Assembly (NCBI GenBank): GCA_964575975.1
Contig: CAZNTU010000096.1
Location: 1 to 19,829 of the forward strand
DNA: 19,829 bases
From: G963674505 sp964575975
GTDB taxonomy: Bacteria; Desulfobacterota; Desulfobacteria; Desulfobacterales; SKZT01
Direction of reading: 5' to 3'
This document shows, in pieces, positions 14,997-19,829 of this stretch. The translations under genes and the position numbers were made by a program. Within the stretch, counting starts at the first letter, position 1. Every line of letters starts with the position of its first letter. The notes beneath the pieces are model-generated. The model was not told the DNA's origin. It did not search any database and saw only the letters and a list, made by a program, of their open reading frames with translations.

Positions 14997-15196
14997 GCGA
15001 TTTTCAGTCCAATTCGGAACCGGGCCTTTGCATCCCGAAAACCGGCTTCGATCCGGGAGTGGTGGCCAACTGTATTCTTGACAGGATGAAAAAACAGATG
15101 AGAAACGCGATCATTAGGATTTTGGAGCTAACCTTTTCTCCCATCTGGCAGTATTGCTTCATTTTGGCGGTTTTGTATTTGATTTTGTCCAGATGA
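14966..15196 (+). CDS. Small hypothetical protein with C-terminal membrane helix (doubtful)
   Basis: A 76-residue frame with a hydrophilic N-terminus and a hydrophobic C-terminal stretch of about 18 residues (PIWQYCFILAVLYLILS) that could anchor it in the membrane, as in tail-anchored small proteins. A GGAAAGG sequence lies about eight bases upstream of the ATG, but it could equally serve the ATG at 14961 in the overlapping frame. I do not recognise a family. It sits between the divergent sigma operon and the tRNA genes, with no shared operon partner, so this is a low-confidence call. Confidence 0.3.
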   Translation: MGKNHEKIQVGDFQSNSEPGLCIPKTGFDPGVVANCILDRMKKQMRNAIIRILELTFSPIWQYCFILAVLYLILSR

Positions 15197-15406
15197 GCGC
15201 CCGGCAATGGCGTCGCAAAAAGCATCGACAACATCCGGCCCATGTCCGAAGAGAAGCCGTTCATTTTTTCGGGCGTTCGGCCCTGTCCGCCTCCTCTCGC
15301 ACGACGGTTCGTCGAACCTTGTTTATTATTACCGTCGCCGATGGATCGTTTGAGGCCTTCCATTTTTCTGGATACCGGAAGATTTTAAGCGACAAATGAA
15401 AACAAC

Positions 15407-15500
15407 TGGCGGAGAGAGAGGGATTCGAACCCTCGGTGGAACTTTTGGTCCCACACTCGCTTAGCAGGCGAGCGCCTTCAGCCGACTCGGCCATCTCTCC
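15407..15500 (-). tRNA. tRNA-Ser(GCU)
   Basis: The minus strand folds as a class II tRNA of 94 bases with encoded CCA. The acceptor arm GGAGAGA pairs with TCTCTCC; discriminator G is followed by CCA. The anticodon loop holds GCT, reading AGC/AGU serine codons. A long variable arm (GTGGGACCAAAAGTTCCAC) and T-loop GGTTCGAATCC are visible. It lies 17 bases downstream of the second serine tRNA. Confidence 0.95.
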
Positions 15501-15517
15501 GTAAAAATCGCGTCTTC

Positions 15518-15603
15518 TGGCGGAGGGAGTAGGATTCGAACCCACGGAGCTTTCGCTCAACGGTTTTCAAGACCGCCGCCTTAAACCACTCGGCCATCCC
15601 TCC
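15518..15603 (-). tRNA. tRNA-Ser(UGA)
   Basis: An 86-base class II tRNA on the minus strand with encoded CCA. The acceptor GGAGGGA pairs with TCCCTCC. The anticodon is TGA, reading UCN serine codons. A variable arm and the T-loop GGTTCGAATCC are present. It is transcribed first, ahead of tRNA-Ser(GCU), very likely as one precursor. Confidence 0.95.
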
Positions 15604-15619
15604 TTACGAAACAATTGCA

Positions 15620-15646
15620 CTTATCATTTTTTGCTCGATCGGTCAA
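15620..15646 (-). promoter_or_regulatory. Candidate promoter for the tRNA-Ser pair
   Basis: On the minus strand TTGACC (plus 15641-15646) lies 15 bases before GATAAG (plus 15620-15625), putting the transcription start a few bases before the tRNA-Ser(UGA) 5' end. The -10 and spacing are imperfect. Confidence 0.35.
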
Positions 15647-15659
15647 TAATTTTTATTGA
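15643..15659. promoter_or_regulatory. Palindrome between divergent promoters
   Basis: TCAATAA, three T, TTATTGA is a perfect inverted repeat that overlaps the -35 boxes of both the tRNA promoter (minus) and the promoter of the acidic-protein gene (plus). It might be an operator, but AT-rich palindromes of this size arise by chance. Confidence 0.3.
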
Positions 15660-15683
15660 ATTGTCCGAAAAACCGATTATTAT
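15656..15683 (+). promoter_or_regulatory. Sigma-70-type promoter for acidic-protein gene
   Basis: TTGAAT (15656-15661) and TATTAT (15678-15683) are separated by 16 bases, with four and five of six consensus matches. The predicted start is near 15690, leaving a leader of about 50 bases before the ribosome site. Confidence 0.55.
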
Positions 15684-15740
15684 AGTTGGCCTATGAAAAT
15701 TGGAACCCGAATTCGCAATGAAACCGTTAAGGAGAAACCA

Positions 15741-16235
15741 ATGAAACACAAATACACGATCGCCAGGGACACGGAAAAAAATTGCCTGGTCCTAAAGGAG
15801 TACGGCGAACTCGACAAGGAAATGATGTCGTTTTTATGCGAGGCGTCATACAACGACAACGAAGTCAAGGACGTGATCGCAGCGGGCAAGGAGTCGCTCA
15901 TATCCTTCATACGGACGGAAAACATATATCCTCCCAACCTTTACGCCGACAAAATCGCCGATTGCGTTATCGCGATTTACGAAAGCGACAACGACTCGGA
16001 GACGACGGAAATCACGTTCAACGACCTGGATTGGTTGACCAAGGACCAGGAAACGTATCCCCGCGCAGACGAAATCGAAGAAGTCGACGAAATCGAAGAA
16101 GACGCAGAGGACGATATCAACGATCTTTTGGAAGACGATTTCGAGGAGGATTTCGGCGACGACGACGATCTGAACCTAGATTCCCCTCTTAAAATCGCCG
16201 ACGACGAAACCGGCGATTTCGACGAGGAGCCTTGA
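15741..16235 (+). CDS. Hypothetical protein with acidic C-terminal tail
   Basis: A 164-residue protein, chosen from ATG 15741 because AAGGAG lies eight bases upstream; an ATG at 15693 would add 16 residues but has no ribosome site and sits at the predicted transcription start. The N-terminal half (about 1-105) looks folded: a possible strand (YTIARD), helices (DKEMMSFLCEASY, DVIAAGKESLISFIR) and a strand (CVIAIYE). The last third is almost wholly Asp and Glu, with DEIEEV followed by DEIEED encoded by an 18-base tandem repeat. No signal peptide or membrane helix is seen. Acidic tails of this kind are common in proteins that contact basic partners or nucleic-acid machinery, but I do not recognise the family. 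It is monocistronic, with its own promoter and a strong terminator. Confidence 0.8.
   Translation: MKHKYTIARDTEKNCLVLKEYGELDKEMMSFLCEASYNDNEVKDVIAAGKESLISFIRTENIYPPNLYADKIADCVIAIYESDNDSETTEITFNDLDWLTKDQETYPRADEIEEVDEIEEDAEDDINDLLEDDFEEDFGDDDDLNLDSPLKIADDETGDFDEEP
16068..16101 (+). repeat. 18-base-period tandem repeat in acidic tail
   Basis: GACGAAATCGAAGAAG occurs at 16068-16083 and 16086-16101, in frame, adding six codons per unit to the acidic tail. Confidence 0.8.
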
Positions 16236-16253
16236 AAAGCTCGCGAAGACTTC

Positions 16254-16293
16254 CCCGCACTTCGATGTTTTCGGAGTGCGGGTTTTCTTGTTT
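16254..16293 (+). terminator. Intrinsic terminator after acidic-protein gene
   Basis: An 11-bp stem with one G-U pair (16254-16264 with 16272-16282), a seven-base loop and a following TTTTCTTGTTT make a classic rho-independent terminator 18 bases after the stop codon. The following stretch 16294-16705 holds no gene I can support; it contains only short chance frames and a CGCGATA direct repeat at 16523 and 16542. Confidence 0.9.
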
Positions 16294-16705
16294 AGGCAAC
16301 TTCAACGATTCCGTCGGTCTTTGGAATTGTCGAAACGAGCGGTTATTACGTCTGCTTTACTACCCGAAACGAATTCGCAGAGGCAATTCGACGCGCTACA
16401 GCTTGTCCCTCCGAGGAAACAAGCCTCTACCTTCGCGAAAAAATCCAAAACTACGGCTCTGCTCCAAGGCATCCCATCGTTCGGGACAATCGCGTTTACT
16501 CTTTTTTCGAATTTTGTTGCGCCGCGATAAAAAAGCCTTCTCGCGATAGTGCAAATTGCCCGACGAACCGAAAACGACCAACTGCGGAATTCAGGCGGTG
16601 CAAAACCGACAAATCAAGAACCACGAATGGATTTACAGCGATGGTTCGGATGCGTGCCAGATTTCTTCCTCGAATATCGCGCGACGGTTCTTGTTTCCAA
16701 AAAAA

Positions 16706-17359
16706 TCAGGAAGTCATTTTTTGATAAAGACGATGGACTGTCTGCCCTCTCCATTTTCCCTTCCCTGAAAACGTGGACACGGACTCGCTTTCCAACTGCT
16801 TAGCGATTTGATCGTAAGTAAGTCCTTCCTCCCTCAACCCGCATATCATGTTTAGAACGTCGTCTCTGGTGGGATTATCCTCGTACTCCTCGTCCTCGTA
16901 TTCCGCCTCTTCGTATTTCGCCTCCGCTGCCTCCGCCTCCGCTGCCGCCGCCTCCTCCGCTACCGCCTCGATCGGCTCCTGCTCTGAAGGTCCCTCGTTT
17001 TGCAAACCGATTTTCGCCAAATCGGCAAGATTCAAATCCGAAGAAGAAAGCAATTTTCCCGCGTACTCGACAAGTTTTTCCAAAGCGATGGCCTTGCGTT
17101 CCTCGGCTCGCGCCATACGATCCTCCGCCTCAGCCATTTTTTCCTGGTTGTTTGATATCCCTTCCAGAATCGTTTTCAAAACAGGAAGGTTTTCCGATAG
17201 AGAAGCCGAAAGAGTTTCCACGGCCGAAGCCATGGCAACCTGCTGCTTGCGATTGTCTTTACCGTTTCTTCCTTGGTATTGTGTGTTGGGGTACTGCCTG
17301 CGGTTTCCCTCGTAGCGCTTGTTTTGCTTGGATCGCAGATTGTGTAAAAAATCATTCAT
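16706..17359 (-). CDS. Hypothetical protein with coiled coil and recombinase-like C-terminus
   Basis: A 217-residue protein with AAGGAG eight bases before its ATG. The N-terminus (1-40) is basic and rich in Asn, Arg and Gln (RSKQNKRYEGNRRQ). A helical, probably coiled-coil section follows (about 45-105, with EKMAEAEDRMARAEERKA), then an Ala/Glu/Tyr-rich acidic linker (about 123-162). The last 50 residues (VLNMICGLREEGLTYDQIAKQL, then KGKWRGQTVHRLYQK) resemble the DNA-binding 'recombinase' segment of large serine recombinases (IA..L...G..W....V..ly), but no resolvase catalytic domain is present. It is therefore likely to bind DNA without cutting it. No adjacent phage or transposon genes are visible. 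The family was not recognised. Confidence 0.75.
   Translation of the reverse strand: MNDFLHNLRSKQNKRYEGNRRQYPNTQYQGRNGKDNRKQQVAMASAVETLSASLSENLPVLKTILEGISNNQEKMAEAEDRMARAEERKAIALEKLVEYAGKLLSSSDLNLADLAKIGLQNEGPSEQEPIEAVAEEAAAAEAEAAEAKYEEAEYEDEEYEDNPTRDDVLNMICGLREEGLTYDQIAKQLESESVSTFSGKGKWRGQTVHRLYQKMTS
16878..16980 (-). repeat. Low-complexity Ala/Glu/Tyr codon stretch
   Basis: This stretch is a run of imperfect trinucleotide units (GCG/GCC/GAG/TAC-type on the minus strand) encoding the acidic linker of the coiled-coil protein. It could vary in length by slippage. Confidence 0.6.
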
Positions 17360-17505
17360 TTGGATACTCCTTTTTTAGATACTATTTTATTGAACATTTG
17401 GAAAGCTTCAAATGTTGGATGACCGGATGAAATCCGTCACGGATATTTAAACGAATTTATATGCAGGGAAAGCAACCTGCTGACCTTTGATGAACATACA
17501 GCATA
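17360..17505 (-). promoter_or_regulatory. Structured leader of the recombinase-like gene
   Basis: If transcription starts from the strong promoter at 17511-17538, the leader is about 145 bases and can form three successive hairpins: GCAGG/CCTGC (17463-17480), an imperfect GACCGGAT/ATCCGTC stem near 17422-17439, and AACATTTG/CAAATGTT (17393-17416). A second promoter, TTGAAG (17406-17411) with TAAAAT (17384-17389) at 16-base spacing, overlaps the last inverted repeat, which may then be an operator. No known riboswitch was recognised. Confidence 0.45.
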
Positions 17506-17510
17506 TGGCA

Positions 17511-17538
17511 TTTATAACACTGCGCGATACAATGTCAA
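17511..17538 (-). promoter_or_regulatory. Strong sigma-70-type promoter
   Basis: On the minus strand TTGACA (plus 17533-17538) is perfect and lies 16 bases before TATAAA (plus 17511-17516), five of six. It points to the recombinase-like gene. The remaining intergenic stretch 17539-17857 holds no gene I can support. Confidence 0.6.
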
Positions 17539-17857
17539 GAACATTATAATCGTTCGATAAAAAAAGCTTGTCTTCTGCACGTCATGCTCTTTTTCGATCA
17601 GAGCGATTTCAATTGCCCGGCGATGCGATTTCCGCCGAAACAAGGTCCTTATACTTCAAAGCATCCGAAATCATTGAAATTTCGCCGCGAGACCGCATTT
17701 TCTGACATACGATCATTTTCTGTCGAATCGAATTCGTCCGTCCGACTTGCGCTTCAAAAAATCATTGCAAAAGTACGTTCAACAGGTTATTGACCATTGG
17801 AATTTTTTGGAAGAACGGAAGCTTACGAATCTTTTTAAATACAAGAGGCAAGGTTCG

Positions 17858-18121
17858 ATGAAAGACAATAAAGGTCTTTATTACTATCCATACCCCAATA
17901 ACAAGCAAACGCGTATGTACGTTAAAGAATCGGGCGGCGAAATCTGGTTTCGCATTTGGAGCGCCACTGTTCCCGAATTATGGGACGAACATGGCTGGAT
18001 CCCTTACGACGCGATCATGAAGGCCGCCGAAATGCATAAAAAAGGGAGCGGCGGATTCGACCCGAAGAAAGCGTACGACATCGTTATTGCGAGACAACTG
18101 GTCAGCGAGGAAAATTCCTGA
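17858..18121 (+). CDS. Small hypothetical protein
   Basis: An 87-residue protein, taken from the ATG at 17858 because AAGAGG lies about ten bases upstream and the earlier part of the frame (from 17747) is not convincing. It begins with an aromatic stretch (GLYYYPYPNN) and contains EIWFRIW, a compact Trp/Tyr-rich core with WDEHGWIPYDAIMKAAEMH and a basic turn (KKGSGGFDPKKAYD). No signal peptide, membrane helix or known motif is seen; it looks like a small soluble domain. It converges on the Omp85 gene with 51 bases between. Function unknown. Confidence 0.65.
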   Translation: MKDNKGLYYYPYPNNKQTRMYVKESGGEIWFRIWSATVPELWDEHGWIPYDAIMKAAEMHKKGSGGFDPKKAYDIVIARQLVSEENS

Positions 18122-18172
18122 GAAAACGGGAAAACTTTGGATTGGGATTCGAAGCCGCTGGAAGGCTCGTCT

Positions 18173-19829
18173 TCAAAAAGTATAGCCAAGGGAGAAATGA
18201 AGTCTGCCGGGGGTTTCGCCGTCTCTTCGATCAAGTTTGAAACCGTACAAGAAACCGACCGGGCCGATGGGAGTGATATATCGAACGCCCAAGCCGGCGG
18301 AATATCTCCAGTCGTCGTCCTCAACCGGGATTTCCGTATTCTTGACGCGTCCGGCATCGACGAAGGTGGTCAGTTCGAAATTGCCGCCCAAGTCTATCCT
18401 GGCCTCGAGACTTCCCACGACGGCCAGTCTTCCGCCAACAGGATCGTCGAAAACGTCGAAGAGCAGCATGTTTTCCTTGAATCCCCTGACATCGCCGGTA
18501 CCGCCCAGGAAAAACAATTGATCGTCGGGTACGTCCTCTATGTTTCCCATGGGATCGATGTATCCGACACGCCCAAGGAAAGCCCATGTCAGCTGCGGAA
18601 TCGGTTCCGGAGTCAAAAAATACCTGCCGTCGAGATTGTATCTCACAAAACTGTCCAAATCGTTGTCCAACCCATGGGAAATATCCGCCGAAGCCGACGC
18701 GAAAAGGCCCTTTTTGGGCTTGATCGCCGAATCCCTCGCATCGTAGGCGAGCGACGGAGTCGCGACAAACACGTTGCGCGGTCGAAATTCGTTTTCGTCG
18801 ATTTCCAGGCCATCGCCCACCTCTTTACTATCGATCTCGTAGGATTCCCTCTTCTCGTACCTGAACGCAAGGCCGCTGCTCAAACGCTCGGTCCATTTTC
18901 TCGAAAAGCCCAAGGAGGCGCCGTAAAGCTCGATACCGAAATTTTTATTGAACTCCTCCTTCTTTTCGGCGAATATTCCGATATCCGTCTGAATCTTGGA
19001 ACCCAAAAGCCTCGGCTCCGAATACCACCCCTCGGCCCGGTACCCGATTTCGCTAAGGGAACCGCCCGCCCAGAAATGCTTGTTTCTCCCCAGAAAATTT
19101 CGGTCGCCGATTCTCGTGTTGACATAGGTTCCCGTATCCGTTTGATATCCCAAGCCGACTTGAAAATAGTAGGGTTTCTTCTCGCGCATTTCGACGAACG
19201 TATGGACCGTTTCCGCCTTTTCCTTCAGACCGATGGTCTTGAACCTGACGGAATCGAATATTTCCATGTCTTGGATCGCCTTCTGACCCTCGAGCAGGCG
19301 CTTCAGCGAAAAGGGTTCCCCAGGCGCCATCTCTATTTCCCGCTCGACCACGAAACCCTTGGTCCGAAGATTGCCGGAAAGGTACGTCTGCCCCATCCGC
19401 ACAAACGGGCCCTCCTCGACGTGGTAAACAATGATCGCATTGGCCTTGTCCTCGCTGAAACGAACTTCGCCCCGGACCTTCACGTGCGGGTAGCCAAACG
19501 GAGAAACAAGGGACGACAACGCGTTCTCGTCGCTTTTCAACATGTAGCTTCTGAAAGGTTCTCCCGGCGAAAGCGAAATGGCCTCGTAAGCCTCTTCCTC
19601 GGGCACGACATTCAGTCCCTTGATTTCCACGCTTTCCACAAGCGTGCGAGGTCCTTCATGGATTTCCATCTTGATCCCGACGGTTCTGTTTTTCTCCGAG
19701 ACCTCGGGCCGAGCCGGGGTTGCGGGCACCGGTTCGGCCGCAACCTCCGTCTCGGCGTATCCCTCGCTGGCATACAGCGTTTTGACGGCGTTGACATCGG
19801 TATCTAAAATTTCAGGCACGTACTTTCCC
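18173..19829 (-). CDS. Omp85/BamA-family outer-membrane protein (5' end outside window)
   Basis: The C-terminal ~550 residues of an outer-membrane beta-barrel protein with periplasmic POTRA domains, the family of BamA and TamA that inserts barrel proteins into the outer membrane. Residues about 58-130 (LVESVEIKGLNVV) and 136-215 (GQTYLSGNLRTKGFVVEREI, MEIFDSVRF) of the visible part fit two POTRA repeats, with part of another before them. The barrel (about 218-548) carries the loop-6 signature GGTGDVRGF and ends in a terminal Phe (LHFSLGYTF), the usual barrel-insertion signal. The frame is open to the window edge; a GTG at 19819 lies within it but is not the true start. BamA versus TamA cannot be decided because the upstream POTRA domains and neighbours are missing. 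Confidence 0.92.
   Translation of the reverse strand, partial: GKYVPEILDTDVNAVKTLYASEGYAETEVAAEPVPATPARPEVSEKNRTVGIKMEIHEGPRTLVESVEIKGLNVVPEEEAYEAISLSPGEPFRSYMLKSDENALSSLVSPFGYPHVKVRGEVRFSEDKANAIIVYHVEEGPFVRMGQTYLSGNLRTKGFVVEREIEMAPGEPFSLKRLLEGQKAIQDMEIFDSVRFKTIGLKEKAETVHTFVEMREKKPYYFQVGLGYQTDTGTYVNTRIGDRNFLGRNKHFWAGGSLSEIGYRAEGWYSEPRLLGSKIQTDIGIFAEKKEEFNKNFGIELYGASLGFSRKWTERLSSGLAFRYEKRESYEIDSKEVGDGLEIDENEFRPRNVFVATPSLAYDARDSAIKPKKGLFASASADISHGLDNDLDSFVRYNLDGRYFLTPEPIPQLTWAFLGRVGYIDPMGNIEDVPDDQLFFLGGTGDVRGFKENMLLFDVFDDPVGGRLAVVGSLEARIDLGGNFELTTFVDAGRVKNTEIPVEDDDWRYSAGLGVRYITPIGPVGFLYGFKLDRRDGETPGRLHFSLGYTF

Noticed and set aside
15004..15363. 119-codon minus-strand frame with a hydrophobic segment
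   Set aside because: Gly/Arg-rich head and no ribosome site; the hydrophobic part is the mirror of the plus-strand one.
16276..16549. Short plus-strand frames after the acidic-protein terminator
   Set aside because: They start inside the terminator, lack ribosome sites and have random-looking composition.
16878..16980. Regular short repeats as a CRISPR array
   Set aside because: They are in-frame trinucleotide low complexity inside a coding region, without spacers; no CRISPR array or cas gene is visible in the window.
18137..19807. 556-codon plus-strand frame opposite the Omp85 gene
   Set aside because: POTRA, VRGF and terminal Phe signatures on the minus strand settle the coding strand.

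Overview
The window comes from a Gram-negative, double-membraned bacterium. The evidence is an RND efflux pump with a lipoprotein-type adaptor, an Omp85/BamA-family outer-membrane protein, a separate proteobacterial-style topoisomerase IV pair, and Shine-Dalgarno-led genes. The DNA looks moderately GC-rich with a strong third-position bias, which also produces long antisense shadow frames. A deltaproteobacterial-type lineage (Desulfobacterota or a neighbour) would fit, but this is a guess from general gene character; no rRNA or phylogenetic marker was searched.

Layout. 1-99: a perfect 31-bp inverted repeat of C6/G6 blocks. 302-4503: a two-gene efflux operon, membrane-fusion protein then RND permease, overlapping by ATGA; no outer-membrane channel gene is in view. 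4601-4783: a doubtful small minus-strand ORF. 4791-9174: parE and parC (topoisomerase IV), with an unusual translation-start region for parE. 9259-14678 (minus): an apparent five-gene operon. Read in transcription order it encodes an exported FlgO/CsgG-like protein with a DUF4384-type C-terminus, a FliA-type (group 3) sigma factor, an HxxxCxxC zinc-binding anti-sigma-like protein, a membrane-tethered Lon-type (S16) serine protease lacking an AAA+ module, and an MBL-fold hydrolase split by a one-base frameshift in a G-rich tract. 14706-15406: mostly unassigned. 15407-15603 (minus): tRNA-Ser(GCU) and tRNA-Ser(UGA). 15741-16235: an acidic-tailed protein followed by a strong intrinsic terminator. 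16706-17359 (minus): a protein with a basic head, coiled coil, acidic linker and recombinase-like C-terminus, behind a structured leader. 17858-18121: a small unknown protein. 18173-19829 (minus): an Omp85/BamA-family protein whose 5' end lies outside the window.

The most notable feature is the sigma operon. Its gene content suggests an envelope-to-nucleus-of-transcription signalling circuit: an exported sensor-like protein, a sigma factor, a likely soluble anti-sigma factor, and a protease whose catalytic domain is predicted to face the cytoplasm while its C-terminal domain faces the periplasm. A testable model is that the protease destroys the anti-sigma factor on an envelope signal. The gene identities rest on motifs visible in the sequence; the circuit itself is inference.
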